Part shown: piece after piece, positions 33,820 to 45,502 of the stretch
Position numbering within the stretch: the first letter of the stretch is position 1
How the letters are laid out: each line of letters starts with the position of its first letter
NCBI GenBank assembly: GCA_963675135.1
Contig: OY776129.1
Coordinates: forward strand, 50,542,141 to 50,606,140
Length of the DNA stretch: 64,000 nt
Reading direction: 5' to 3'
Source of the DNA: Galeopsis tetrahit
Taxonomy: Eukaryota; Streptophyta; Magnoliopsida; Lamiales; Lamiaceae
Notes under the pieces: generated by a model
What the model saw: only the letters and a program-made list of their open reading frames with translations
Database searches by the model: none
What the model was told of the DNA's origin: nothing
Made by a program: the position numbers and the translations under genes

Positions 33820-34595
33820 TTATTTAAAATAGTAAAAATATTTTTAAACAATCATCTTAAAACATCACAATATTACAATAAATGTCACTATTTTATTACT
33901 ATTTATAAAATTAAAAAGTTACCATCACTTTATCTTACATAATACTAATAATAATATTAATAAACAATTCATTCGTTAAAACCTGTGTTTAATAGTTTTA
34001 TGTAATCAAGTAGAGGACGAAAGAAGTATAATAATACAATAATATAATAATATAATATTTTTAATTATTATTCAATTACCTAATCATTATAATCTCAAAC
34101 CATAATAATAATAATATACTAATAGATAATAAAATTTGATATTCAAAAGAAACACAAATGGTATTATTTATGAAAATTTAAAAAATCCAGAATTTTAAAT
34201 ACCATTATTAAAGTGATTATTCAATTTTAGATACAAAACCCAACTTTTCCCCACAATTTAATACAATCACTTTTAAATGTGAAATGTTTGTTTGTAAATG
34301 TAAATGTGAAATATTTGGTGTAAATGTGAAATGTTTGTTTGTAAATGTGAAATGTATTAGACAGTGATTGTACTACATTGTAGTAAGGAATCCCCAAATG
34401 TACTAGAAAGTAATTTCTCCATTATTAAAACCACCCAAATAACATCACATTTAAACAAAAAATGGACTAGTCTTACGTGAAATGTTGCATACATGCATTC
34501 TATCCCAATTAAACTAAGTCAAAACCCTAAATTCATTTAGTCCAAAATTCAAATTAAGATAATTTTAAAAAATTTGTGGGGGCATAAGTTAGAAT
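33820..34595. other. AT-rich intergenic DNA with a small tandem repeat
   Basis: No gene. About 34277-34355 repeats (GTAAATGTGAAATGTTTGTTT) roughly three times. Confidence 0.5.
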
Positions 34596-35080
34596 CCGGA
34601 TTACCCAGAAAATTCGCGGGTCGCAAACATGTGGTTTACTACATGACCAAAATATTGTTACTACAAGGTCAAAATATTACCACTACAAAATCAACAATTT
34701 AATACTACATGTCAAAACATTCTGATAAATTCACCCAAAAAATTAAGTGTCCAGAATATTTTTAGGCACGTAGTAATACACTTTTGACCTTGTAGTCATA
34801 AAATTTTGGTCTTGTAGTAACATTGTTTTAGTCCAGTAGTATCTGAATAAGTCAGAATTATTTTAGTAATTTTACCCAAAAAAAAAAGTGTCCAGAATAC
34901 TTTTGAACTTATAGTAATACAATACATTTTTAACCTTGTAGTGACAAAATTTAGGTCTTGTAGTAACATATTTTTGATCATGTAGTAAAATAATATTTTA
35001 GAGCGAAAAAAAATATTTTAATTAAGATTGACCCGCGTTTGATCTATAAATTTTGACCTAATTTACCTTAATTGGTCAAT
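34596..35080. repeat. copy 1 of an unclassified repeat rich in ACTACAAGxTCAAAAT motifs
   Basis: Contains many inverted and direct copies of TTACTACAAGGTCAAAATAT / TTTTGACCTTGTAGTAA between GCGGGTCGCAAACATG (left) and GACCCGCGTTTGATC (right). The copy at 53040-53510 is the same family in the opposite orientation. No coding capacity and no clear target duplication. Confidence 0.6.
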
Positions 35081-35280
35081 ATTACATATAAATTTTTGTG
35101 AACAAAAGTACATTTTACATGAATTTTTCTTATGTTCGACTTTTCTTTTAATTAAAAAATAAAAAATAAACTACAAAAACTATTCAATGATTCAAGGGCT
35201 TATTGTATGCATTTTTCTTAAGCAGTTCTGGTCCAGATTCCGGCAGCCCATACGGTGGTTGGAGTTTTTGTCTAGTTTTT

Positions 35281-36151
35281 GGGTTTGACTATTTACATCT
35301 CCATTTCGGAGAGAGACATCTCCATTCGGAGAGAGATCCACTCTCCCGATTTATACACTCCCACAAAATTAGATCACACCTCCCTTAATTGTCATAAATA
35401 CCCCTCCCTCTATACTATTACTATTCACACCCCTCCAAACCCTAATTTCCTCCTTCATCTTCCGCCTCTCATTCCCCTAACCCTCACTTCATCCCACCTT
35501 ACTACCGCTCCGCGACCGTCGCGCCCCCTTTCTCCCCCATTTTCTGTGATTTTGATTCGGGTGGAATTTACACATTTTTATGCACACGTGAAGCTCATTT
35601 TGATTGTGATATCATTGATTTATGAGTTGATTATGATTGTTTTGGTCAAAATAAGAAAAAGGTGGTGTTTTGTCGATTTTGTAGGGAAAGCGAAGGATTT
35701 TGGAAGCAAAAAACCTACCAAAAGTCACTGGACCAAAAAGAGGAGTGCACCATTGGATTCGGCTCGAAAAATCGAGTGGAATAGCAAAAAGAATTGAGTT
35801 AATCGGAGGTCGGAAGCATAAGTTACGAGCAAAACGAGTTGAGGACCATGCCACGGCAGAGTGTTCAGTCTCGACCGAGTCGGAGGCCGACCTACAACTT
35901 TGGGATCTTAGATATATGCCACGGCCGAGTGTTCAGTCTCGGCCGAGTTGGAATGATGGACTGCAAGTTATTTTGCCACGCCACGACCGAGTTAAATGTC
36001 ACGACCGAGTTGAAGAGGAAATTTGCCACGACCGTGCTTACAGTCTCGACCGATCAACCCCTATTTTCGGTGCCAATTGTGTATTTTCACCATTTTTTAG
36101 GGATCTACTTGCAATTCTTGCACACAAACTCTACTCCAACACTATATAAGT
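35281..36151 (+). mobile_element. left part of a decayed MULE-like element
   Basis: Begins GGGTTTGACTATTTACATCTCC, close to the terminus of the intact MULE at 54529 (GGGTCTGACTATTTACACC). It then shows the same series: CACCTCCCTTAATTGTCATAAATACCCCTC, AAACCCTAATTT, a GC-rich stretch. About 35870-36050 repeats GCCACG(G/A)CCGAGT...CAGTCTCG(G/A)CCGAGT four to five times. Continues after the 36152-39980 insertion at 39981. The right terminus was not found. Adjoining ORFs (35279-35797, 35700-36149) show no family. Confidence 0.5.
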
Positions 36152-37408
36152 TGATTCACGTATTTCACAACTCTAAAATACACGATCGCAAGTATACGGT
36201 GTATATTGTAGCGAAGTAAGTACGAGGTCGATCCCACAGGGAAGGGTTAGTGTAAAAGTGATATTTGTTGGCACGATTCTATCATGACACGATTGATTTG
36301 CAAGGAAGGTTTAAAAACTAAGACTAATTCTAATGCTATCTATAAATGTCACTAAGAAAGCAAATAAAACTAGTCAAATCCAAATCAATAACAAGCTAAT
36401 AAAATGAAAATAACAAAAATAATCAAGTAAAAATGTGGTTGCAAGGCATATGCAATATTTAGAAATCCATTTATAAATAATAATGACTCATTCAAATGGC
36501 AATTAAGGTTGTCCTCTTATAAGGTTGACCACTAAAAAAGAATTAATCAATCTCTCGATATAACTAATCCAAAGGAGTATGCAACGTAAGTTCGTATCTC
36601 TATATTACAAACATCACACCACCTAATTTAGCCCCAAAGGTCATTCAATTCCCTCCCAATAACTAATTCTCTCTCGAGATCATAATAATATTGGGTTGCA
36701 TGCTTACGTAAGATTAATGGAATAAATCTCTCAATACTACCCCAATTAACAATACATAAGACATATTATCATGACCACTAATAACATGTTTTCAAATAAT
36801 AATTAAGCACACAAATAAGAGACAAACATCATTTAAAGTAAAACATTAATCCATAAACTTCAATCCAAATAATTACAAGCTTTGAAACCCTAAAGTATTT
36901 TACATAATCTCAAATACAATAGGAAAAATAACTAAATAAATAAAAGGGATAGAGAAGTGTAGGTGATGGAGTGTGAAAATTCCAAGCTAATCCACCATTT
37001 TAATCTCCAATGGAAGAAACACCTTCCGTAGGTGTGGGTGTGTAATTCGCAGCAGCTGCTTGCTTCCCAATTCGCCTCTGCCTAATTCGAGTGCCGACCA
37101 ATTCCCTCTTCCAAAAAATCAATAAAGCATGGGCTGCCAAAGAATGGCCCATTTTGAATTAATTCAATGGGCCTAAGGGGGGCCTCAATTGTTTCTCTTG
37201 GGCTCAAGTAATTTATCATAGGGATGGGGTATATACCCTCCAACTTTGTTTAATACACTCCCCCTCCACTTTTATTAATTAAATATTCATGTAAAATGTC
37301 TGTTTTGCCCTTTTAATAAAATACAAAATGATACCTACACTCTCCATCAATTAAACTAAGCCTAACCCTAATTATAACCCTAACCCTAATTTATTTGAGA
37401 GGTATTAG

Positions 37409-37550
37409 CCGCCCAACCTCCGGCATCCGTCGCCGCCGCAGCCCAACCTCCGGCATCCGCCGCCGCAGCCCAACCTCCGGCATCCGTCGCCGCAGCCCAA
37501 CCTCCTGCATCCGCCGCCGCCCAACCTCCGGCATCCGCCGCCGCCGCAAA
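37409..37550 (+). repeat. GC-rich tandem repeat, unit GCCCAACCTCCGGCATCCGC(CGCCGCA)
   Basis: Five copies with unit length alternating between about 24 and 30 bp, varying mainly in the number of CGC triplets. Confidence 0.85.
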
Positions 37551-37984
37551 TAAAAAATCAGAAGTTAAGAAACACAACTTAGAAATTAAAAAAAAAAAAC
37601 TTATTTTCGACAAACCAGAGTCGATCAAAATTTCTCCCGTCGACATTGGTTTGTCGACCAAATACACTCTGATCGACTCTGATTTGTCGACCAAAAACAT
37701 TTTGGTCAATAAGATTTTTTCGATCGAAAATATTGAGTCGATCAAAAACACTCCCGTCGACAATATTTTGTCATTGGGAGTGGTTTTGGTCGACAAGAGA
37801 AACTCAACAGAAAAGAAAAAAAGACTTACCTGGGGCGGACGAGCGGCGGAGGCTGGACGAAGGGGAGGACGACGCTTCTTGGGGGCGGGGCGAAGACCGG
37901 CGGCGGCGCTAAATAGCTGGAGATAGGTCGCCATCTTGGGCAATAGAGAAAAAAGAAAAAAAAAAGCTTACCTGCTGCGTCTTC

Positions 37985-38135
37985 GTGCGGCGGCGAACGA
38001 AGGGCGGCGACGGTGGACGAATGGCGGCGACGGTGGGCGGATGGCGGCAACGACGGTGGGCGGATGTGTGGCGGCGACGGTGGGCGGATGGCGGCAACGA
38101 CGGTGGGCGGATGTGTGGCGGCGACGGTGGCGGAT
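37985..38135 (+). repeat. GC-rich tandem repeat, unit GGCGGCGACGGTGGGCGGAT
   Basis: Six or so copies of GGCGGCGACGGTGG(G/A)CG(G/A)AT and the variant GGCAACGACGGTGGGCGGAT(GTGT), partly as a 54-bp higher-order unit. Confidence 0.8.
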
Positions 38136-38702
38136 GAAGAAGGGAGGATAAAGAATGAGTGTGGAGGGAGAAATTAAAGGAAAAATTTAGGGTTTAGAAA
38201 AAATTAGAGCTTTAGTAGGGGTTTGTATTTATCTTAAATTTTTTTAAGTGAAGTATAAAAGGTAATTTGGGGGAGTGCATGTACCTTTATCATATTGCTG
38301 GACATGACCTGCCTAAGTTGGGCTGCTGCAACTACTTAAATGGGTCAAACAATTTAATTGTTTGGCCCAAATAATTTTCAATCTCAATTTCTACTCATTT
38401 TGTCCTCGATTTCGATTTCTTCCTTTGATTGACTTCACTAAAAATTAGGTAAGTGTTTTTGCTTTCAAAACAACCATTTTTCCTACAAAATACATAAAAC
38501 ACCACATTTTTCTCTATCAAGTGCAATTAGCCAAAATTAAGCAATAAAATCATGAAATTATAGGAAAATTGAGCTAAAAATGTGTCATAAAAATATGCAA
38601 ATACCACCGGAACCATAAGCCCCCATTCTTGAAATCAATTGTACCTTCCCCCAATTCCTAAGATATCACACATACAAACACATATTTGGAGGTGATTTGG
38701 CT

Positions 38703-39105
38703 CAAGGATGAAAATGTCGGTATCGGTGGATATATCGAGACCTTAAATTTATGGAAATATCGATGGATATATCGATATCGAATATCGGTAAATTAAAAAA
38801 AAATTAATAACAAACATTTAGTAAATAAAATCAACAAAATAATTTGAATACATTTTATATCAGTGATAAATTTATATAAAATATAATGTACTACTATGTT
38901 ATTTCGTATGACATTTATCGATATTTTTTAAATTTTCTCGATATTTTCCGATATTTTACCGATATTAGACTCGATATTGTTATTGTCTACCGATATTTAT
39001 CGATATTTTCAATTTTTAAAAAAATATCGTTGAAATATCGATTCTTCCCAATATCGATATCGATGACCCCGAAAAATGGATATATCGGGAATATTTTCAT
39101 CCATG
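38703..39105. mobile_element. hAT-type MITE, 403 bp
   Basis: Near-perfect 8-bp duplication ATTTGGCT (38695-38702) / ATTTGGCC (39106-39113). Ends CAAGGATGAAAAT and ATTTTCATCCATG. Subterminal GATATATCG / CGATATTT repeats on both sides. No coding capacity. Confidence 0.82.
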
Positions 39106-39980
39106 ATTTGGCCACAACTTCTTCAATTCCTCATCAATTCAAGCAAGGAGGGCACCAATAGCTTTGAAATTTCATTCCACACCATACATTAGACTAAGCT
39201 TTATATTTCTCTCTCTTTTTATTTAGTTATTTCATTTGGGGGTTCTAAGGCTTTGTAAATATTTGGATTGAAGTTTATGAACTAATTTCTTGCTTTAAAT
39301 GGTGTTTGTCTCTTATTTGTATGCTTAATTCATATATGAAAGCATGTTATTATTGGCCATGATGATATGTTTAATCTATTGTTAATTGAGGTAGTATCGA
39401 GAGATTTATTTCATTAATCGTATGTAGACATGCAACCCAATATTATTATGATCTCGAGAGAGGATTAGTTATTGGGAGGGAATTGAATGACCTTTGGGGC
39501 TAAATTAGGTGGTGTGACGTTTGTAATGTAGAGATACGAACTTATGTTGCATACTCCTTTGGATTAGTTATATCGAGAGATTGATTAATTCTTCTTTAGT
39601 AGTCAACCTTATAAGAGGACAACCTTAATTGCCATTTGAATAAGTTACAAATCATAAATGAATATCTAAGTATTGCAAATGCCTTGGAACCTATCTTCTC
39701 ATCTTTGAGTTTCACACGTTTATTTCTCGTTTTTTTGGTTTGCATGATATTTGATCGATTTCTCTATTACTTGTTTAATTGTTTACTTGTGACAACTTGG
39801 GTAGATAATTAGGGGTAATTGCTACATTTCAACATTATCAATCACGTCTATTTAGAACTTACGTCAACAAACTACGCTTTTACACTACACGTCTTCGTGG
39901 GATCGACCTCGTACTTATCGCTACAATATACGTCGTATACTTGCGGTTGTGTATTTTGGTGTTGCATAATACGTGAATCA

Positions 39981-40405
39981 GATTTTCCCCCACCCTCCCG
40001 TCCACCACCTGCCATGCCACCCCCCACCCCCGCGGCGGGCCAGCCACCACCCTGGGCTGTCGCGGCCCCTCCCTCGTTTCTGTGAAAAAAAATAAAAATA
40101 ATAACTTTTGCTAGCGGCCGCCCCTCCCTCCCCCCATCCCCCATTTCTGTAAAAAAAAAAATGCTGCTTGCGGCCGCACGGCCGCCCCCTCCCTCCCTTT
40201 CACGGCGCCGACCCACCCCAAACCGATTCGCCGCCCACGACCGCCGACCCATACATGTTTGTCTGCCCCCTTGTTGTTTCTACAAAACCTTTTTTTTTAA
40301 TTCAACCCTGTAATGTCGATCAAATACACTCTCGTCGACAAATTGTTGTCGACGAAAGTATATTTGGTCGACATTACATATATGGTCGAATTTTAAAAAA
40401 ATATA
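39981..40405 (+). mobile_element. continuation of the decayed MULE: GC-rich block and first hairpin
   Basis: GC-rich stretch (about 39990-40250) with two GCGGCCGC-like blocks, then at 40317-40375 an inverted repeat with 26-bp arms (TCGATCAAATACACTCTCGT...) around an ATTG loop. The same order (GC block, hairpin, hairpin) is seen in the intact MULE at 54529-55503. Confidence 0.5.
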
Positions 40406-40730
40406 CTCCCTCCATCTTTTAATAAGTGTCATTTTGACTTTTTTTAACAAATTAAGATTATAAATTGTGGTCGATATCACCCTTCATTAATTGTAACTAA
40501 TTTTAATATAGAAATTTTGTTTGATAAAGAATGTAGTTAATAATGTAGCTAGTATTCATAAACCAAATTAATTTTGGTATAAACAATTTTTGTGGAATTT
40601 ATTAATGAAAAATATTTATGGTAAATGAGTAAGGATAAAATAGTCAAAATTAAATAAAAAATCCTAGAATGACACTTATTTTAAAATTAGTTAAAAAGTC
40701 AAAGTGACACTTATTAAAAAACGGAGGGAG
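40406..40730. mobile_element. Stowaway MITE, 325 bp
   Basis: Ends CTCCCTCCATCTTTTAATAA and TTATTAAAAAACGGAGGGAG flanked by TA on both sides; both ends continue with AGTGTCATTTTGAC / GTCAAAGTGACACT. It separates the two hairpins of the decayed MULE. Confidence 0.88.
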
Positions 40731-40866
40731 TATTTTTTTCGACCAATCGTTTTTGATCATATTCATTTCCGTCGCTAAATCGTTGCCGACAGAAATGTAT
40801 ATGGTCGACACTGTTTAGTCAAATTTAATTTATAAAAAAATTTACTGAATTTATATGAAATTTATA
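40731..40866 (+). repeat. second hairpin of the decayed MULE
   Basis: Inverted repeat at about 40740-40820 (TCGACCAATCGTTTTTGATC...ATATGGTCGACA), more decayed than the first, matching the second hairpin of 54529-55503 in position. Confidence 0.5.
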
Positions 40867-41153
40867 CTCCCTTCGTCCCACAATAACTTTCACACTTTCC
40901 TTTTCGGGACGTCCCACAATAACTTTCACACCCTCAAAATGGAAAACCCTTTATAAATTTCACCCTCACAATATCCTCAATTTTACACAAATGCCATTAT
41001 TTTTTCTCCACACATACACAAAAATCAACTCATTTCTTTACTTTATACATAAAGTTTTACAAAACTACCCCTCAAAACTCCACTCATTATTACACTTTCT
41101 TAATTTACGTGTCCGGCCACCTACCTATGAAAGTTATTCCGGGACGGAGGGAG
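40867..41153. mobile_element. Stowaway MITE, 287 bp
   Basis: Left end CTCCCTTCGTCCCACAATAA, right end AGTTATTCCGGGACGGAGGG(AG), flanked by TA. The motif GTCCCACAATAACTTTCACA is repeated just inside the left end. An older copy of the same family is at 51986-52252. Confidence 0.88.
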
Positions 41154-41684
41154 TATGAAATAACAACTTTTAAAATGGTAGTCGAAATCCTATTGTAATT
41201 TAACTTTTAAAAGTGTATATATGGTGGATACCATTTTGTAATAAACTTTTAAATGAAATTATACATCTTAAACATAATAAATAATAAATTTTAAAAGTTA
41301 AATTACACTTTATTAAATACAAATAAAATATTTTTACAAACAAAGAAAGTTAAACAAACAATTGGAAACAAAAAAACTAACATTAAATTAAAGATTGTGA
41401 TTTTTGTGGCACAAATAATACATGTAATTTGATATGTAATTTAAAAAATAATATATGTAATATTGCGTGGAATTAAAAAATAATGTGTATAATATTATGT
41501 GGCACATATACACATGCATACTTCAGTGAGCCACATCATTACTTATTGGCCGGAAAAAAATGTATATATCGAATTGAAACAACATTAAAATTTATGATTT
41601 TTTATTATAATCTTGAAAGTCGTAATTGTTCGTAAACAATAGCAATTGATTTAAAAAAAAAAAATTCATAAAAATATGAATAAA
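41154..41684. other. AT-rich DNA between MITE and tRNA gene
   Basis: Probably includes the decayed end of the MULE starting at 35281. No gene or intact element recognised. Confidence 0.4.
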
Positions 41685-41757
41685 CGCCCACCGTGGGGCT
41701 CGAATCCACGACCACAAGGTTAAGAGCCTTGCGCTCTACCAACTGAGCTAGACGGGC
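41685..41757 (-). tRNA. tRNA-Lys (CUU)
   Basis: 73-nt tRNA on the minus strand. The acceptor pairs GCCCGTC with GGTGGGC (one G-U at 5-68 and one U-G at 6-67), discriminator G. D-arm contains the A box TAGCTCAGTTGG. Anticodon stem CAAGG/CCTTG encloses the loop CTCTTAA, anticodon CUU. The T-loop is TTCGAGC. No intron and no encoded CCA. Position 53 at the end of the T stem is A where G is nearly universal, giving an A-C mismatch with position 61 and changing the B box to GATTCGAGCC. T-runs that could stop RNA polymerase III follow within 40 bp downstream. Likely a real nuclear tRNA gene, possibly weakened by the change. Confidence 0.93.
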
Positions 41758-42275
41758 AGTTTGATTTCATCCAATATTTTAGAAACATGTTTAGAATTAA
41801 TTAAAAAATTGATGTCCAAATTAATAGGTAATTTAAATAAAAATAAAGTTAATAAAAAATTAATTGCCTTTTACAAAAAAAGAGCCAGATCTCCAAATTT
41901 AAATTATTTATAACTGATGTCATTTTAGAATATTAAAAATAAAATACAAATTGGATTAAGTGAAATTAATAGGTTATTTAAATAAAAATTAAGTCACAAT
42001 AAATTTTTCACTAATTCATTCAATTTTTTAATGAGGAAGTAAACATTTGTGATGCTAAAATTCGTAATATATAATTAACAATATTTTTCTTAAAAAAATT
42101 TAATTAAAAAAGTGTCAAAAATATTTTCCCTCAATGTCAACAAAAGTAAACTTTGTGTGAGAGTGAGATTATTGTGTATGAAACAAATTTCATTTTAATA
42201 TTTAGATAAAATATAAAGATGCGTAGATACCGTACGTTAATTGACGTTTTATCTCTATCTTTTACCTAGCTATTC
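41758..42275. other. AT-rich DNA without a recognised feature
   Basis: Upstream side of the tRNA gene. Short repeats such as TAATAGGT(A/T)ATTTAAATAAAAAT occur twice (about 41821 and 41968). No gene seen. Confidence 0.4.
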
Positions 42276-42293
42276 ACAAGTAGAAAATTACAT

Positions 42294-42425
42294 AATACCT
42301 TAATTGGTTAGAGCACCACTTTATAGACCTAAAATTCTGAATTTGAGTCAAGTTTTTACAATCCTTTAAGTTGGACTACGAGTCATGGGAAGAGAAAAAG
42401 AAGAGTATATATTATAATTAAAAAA
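42294..42425 (+). mobile_element. tRNA-derived SINE, 132 bp
   Basis: Perfect 18-bp target duplication ACAAGTAGAAAATTACAT (42276-42293, 42426-42443). The 5' part has an A-box-like TTAATTGGTTAGAGC and a B-box-like GAATTTGAGTC about 35 bp later; the body ends in an A-rich tail (ATTATAATTAAAAAA). Long perfect flanking repeats with a tRNA-like head and an A tail define a SINE moved by LINE machinery. Confidence 0.85.
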
Positions 42426-42443
42426 ACAAGTAGAAAATTACAT

Positions 42444-43420
42444 CAATTTTGAAAAGTACAGAATACAAATTTTGGGTAAGTTATGGGAAAAGAGGATGAA
42501 AAATTGGGATTAAATTTTTTACATGGACCAGGTACCTCATGTGTAGAAAAATAGAATGAGTATTTTGGGAGGACAAGAGGTAAAAGGGTTATGCAGCTGC
42601 AATCATATGTTTTATACCCTACCCGTTTAATATAAACAAACACAAAAAAAAAGTCATTTGAAAATTGAAAAATAAAATAATATATATATATATATATGTG
42701 TCAGATGGATTTGACAGGTTCATTTACCTGTCATGATCATAATTGGACTTTAATTTAAAATTTGGGTCAATTTATGAAATTAAAATTAAAATGTATATTT
42801 TATTCGGATCAAAATTAAAATTAATCAAAGTTAAGAAAGATTTTGGTTTTCCTGGGAGTTGAGAGAAGATTTGGGAATTAATTAAAATTGTGTTTGATTA
42901 TTGAATTAATTGTAAATATTGCATGACAAAATAGCCGGCGAAGAGGTAGATAACACCAACCTGCCCCAAAATTCAGCCCGACATGCGATAGGCATGTCAC
43001 ATATTATCTGAATATATATAGAATAAGTTTGCAGAAAAGTTTCATTATAATATTAAGAAAAAGTTGCAGCAAAATCGCATTTTAACAGTACAATGCAACC
43101 TTGAGTGATAAGGAATTTCCAAATGGCCGTTTTTAAAATTTACTTCTGCCCATGTATATTTCTCTTCCTCAATTAATTAGACATTTCCTATTTCTATATT
43201 ACTTTACATATTTTTTTCATAAAATTTTGAATCAATCAGTATCAAATATGAATCAAATCGAATACTCGAAAAATATGGTTTAAAATGTGTTACAAAAAAT
43301 TTGAATCGAATACCGAATCAAATTTATTATTCGAAAAATAAATAAATATGAATACAAATATTCAAAAACTTTCACGAATTGAAAGTATTGCTTCGATTTA
43401 CCGTATTCAATTTAATGTCG
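42444..43420. other. AT-rich intergenic DNA
   Basis: (TA)n tract at 42681-42697. About 43240-43410 repeats AATCGAATAC / CGAAAAATA motifs and may be a hAT remnant. No gene seen. Confidence 0.4.
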
Positions 43421-43655
43421 TCAAAGACTAATTAGAGCGAAGTAGTATGCCGTCTGTGTATGGTGAGAGAGTTGTGCGAAGTAGTCTTGGCTGGATACTT
43501 TCGGAATTTTGCTCTCTTCCGAGGTGGGAGTATGATACCCTTCATCCTCGTCATGATGTCTTGCAAGCTTAGTTCTGAATGGGAGTATGACCCTTCATCG
43601 TTGCAAGCTTAGTTCTGAAATTTTTTTGGTGACCATTGAAGTCATGATGATCATC
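43421..43655 (-). pseudogene. SIAMESE-related (SMR-like) CDK inhibitor, broken copy
   Basis: Minus-strand frame reads HHDEDEGYHTPTSEESKIPK then VSSQDYFAQ... to a stop at 43421-43423. It matches DEGYHTPTSEGSKIPKL of the SMR-like gene at 50628-50906, but the PPAxKKxKR end is replaced by unrelated residues. Upstream, TTGCAAGCTTAGTTCTGAA is duplicated around GGGAGTATGACCCTTCATCG, a partial second copy of the motif, which introduces a stop. No intact start connects to the motif. Confidence 0.65.
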
Positions 43656-45497
43656 ATCTTATAGTTTTCACAATTGGAAAAGAAAAGTTAAGATAGGTAA
43701 GGCGGATTGAGTTAATTACTAATAATTAATTCCAGAATCTAATAAATCTAATCTTCATAATACGTTGTATATATATTATATAGGATTCGATAATATGATT
43801 CGTTATTAACCATAAATAATATTTGAATATATATATATATATATATATATGATTTATATTGATTAAGATATAAAAAATTAATCAAAATCAAATATTTTTT
43901 ATTAATCAATATAAATAATATACATATATATTAATTTCTCATAGCACGTACTGTGTTTTCTTCATAGTTTCTAATTAATGAAACCTTCTTAATAATATTT
44001 TATATATTATTAAGCTAATTACTTATATAAAATATTTTACATATAAAATAAGCTAATTAAAGTCGTTTTTAAAAATTCGAGTCATTTACCTATGAATCTT
44101 TGCCTCAATTTATCTATATTGTATAAAATATTATAATGTAGTATAAGTTTTGTGACTTATTTTTTCATACTGCAGGCCTCCAAAAAGCATTTGGACTGGC
44201 AGCATATATAAAAGATTGAATTCTTCATACAAAATTATTTCGGCATACAACTTCGTGCCTGGTTTGTGGAATTTTGGACAAAAAAATAATGAAAGTATTC
44301 TAACAGTTTAGGATGTAACAGAAAGGAATCCGAGGATACGCGATGTAGCCGATAATAATAACAAACAACCAAACCATTCATGTTGCAGTACTGTTTTCAA
44401 ATCAAATCATTTAACTGAATCCTCATATTCTCATACTCGAATCAAATGGTTGAAGATTTGTAGGGCTATAGTTCTTCTTTCTTTTTCTTTTTTTTCTAGT
44501 TGTGGTAATTAATTTAACCAAAAAAAAAAAGATAGAAAAAATGATTATATCTAAATCGTATAACATACAATAAGTTTCCCACTTCTTTTGTGTGTTTAAA
44601 TTAAAGAATATGATAAAATAATAGATGGTGAGAGAGAAAATAGTGTATGAAATGAAGTATGATAAAATAATAGATAAAGTATTGATGTGATTGGAAAAGA
44701 GAAAATAATTTGTAAAAAATGGAATGAGAAACTTAGGGAGGGGGGAGAACTACATTAATTACGGAATAATAGATTTATAATTTTTCATGTGAGGCAATTT
44801 ATTACCACACTAAATATATTTTATATTTTTACCTATTTATCCACTTATTTAATTTAATTTGAATAATTTTTTTTATTAAATAATTAATTTTGATATATAT
44901 TACAAGAGAGATATATGCATGTCGTTTTCCTTTTGAAAATTTGTGTGGTTCTCCTAATTTTCCAGTTTTGAACTTTTAATGTCTATCCGCGAAAAAATGA
45001 TCAAAATTCAACCCCAAAGTATTTAATTACAGCCGCAATTTAAAAAGGTAAGAGAATTTCTTCTGATTAATCAATTTGCTACTCCAATAACCATACCTTA
45101 TCCTCAAACAATTTTTTTTATTCCGCGAGCTAGAAAATAGAGACAAATAATTACTCTAAGATTTAAAATCGAGATAATAATAACATCTAAACCAAATTTG
45201 TCCTTCATGATCAACATATATATTCACACAAAATAACAAACTTTATGCAACCGTCTCAGAGCTAACGCAAATGATTTAGTATAACCTAAACTCTAAACTC
45301 AATGATAAATCCAATGAAGGCCAATATATTTGCATAAAGATGTATATTCGTCTGGAATGAATATGACCATGTAAGTCATATATATACAATGTAGACTGAT
45401 CTAATAAAATGGGCCCAAATAGTTCAAATAAGGAAAACAAATAAACTAATCTAACAAACTGAATATCTACGAAATAAAATATTTGCTCCAATACTCA
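43656..45497. other. AT-rich intergenic DNA with MITE scraps
   Basis: (AT)n tract at 43828-43850. About 44570-44745 (GTTTCCCACTT...GAGAGAGAAAATAGTGTATGAA...AATGAGAAACTTA) is a decayed MITE akin to 23663-23843. No gene recognised. The 71-codon ORF at 45276-45491 has no features. Confidence 0.4.
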
Positions 45498-45502
45498 AAG
45501 CC

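Larger units (their letters stand above)
37221..38285. mobile_element. MULE-type element with perfect 9-bp duplication and GC-rich repeats
   Basis: Target duplication TTTATCATA (37212-37220 and 38286-38294). The left end GGGATGGGGTATATACCCTCC and right end GGGGGAGTGCATGTACC are imperfect inverted copies. Inside: CCCTAACCCTAATT leader, five copies of a 24-27-bp GC repeat (37409-37550), several GTCGAC-centred inverted repeats (37610-37800), then a second GC-rich tandem array (37985-38135). ORFs across these arrays (Gly/Ala/Trp- or Arg-rich) are repeat artefacts. Related to 3674-4415 by its left subterminal block. Confidence 0.78.
36152..39980. mobile_element. 3.8-kb element with ~740-bp inverted arms
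   Basis: Outer ends TGATTCACGTATT / AATACGTGAATCA. Arms 36152-36894 and 39240-39980 are inverted copies with long identical blocks, for example AGTACGAGGTCGATCCCAC near the ends and GAGGGAATTGAATGACCTTT, GGGGCTAAATTAGGTGGTGT and CTTATAAGAGGACAACCTTA further in. There is no transposase and no clear target duplication. The ~2.3-kb middle holds a MULE (37221-38285), a hAT (38703-39105) and unassigned DNA. A short relative of one arm edge is at about 6080-6240. Superfamily unassigned. Confidence 0.7.

Noticed and set aside
37360..37392. CCCTAA repeats resembling telomere sequence
   Set aside because: Only two or three imperfect units; the same AAACCCTAA leader occurs in all the MULE-like elements and is a common plant gene-leader motif.
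37386..37943. 185-codon Ala/Gly/Trp-rich ORF
   Set aside because: Its tail is a translation of the GC-rich tandem array inside the MULE and its middle crosses GTCGAC hairpins; no family.
42294..42345. A second tRNA gene (TTGGTTAGAGC followed by a B-box-like sequence)
   Set aside because: No cloverleaf or anticodon stem forms, and an A tail and 18-bp target duplication define a SINE.
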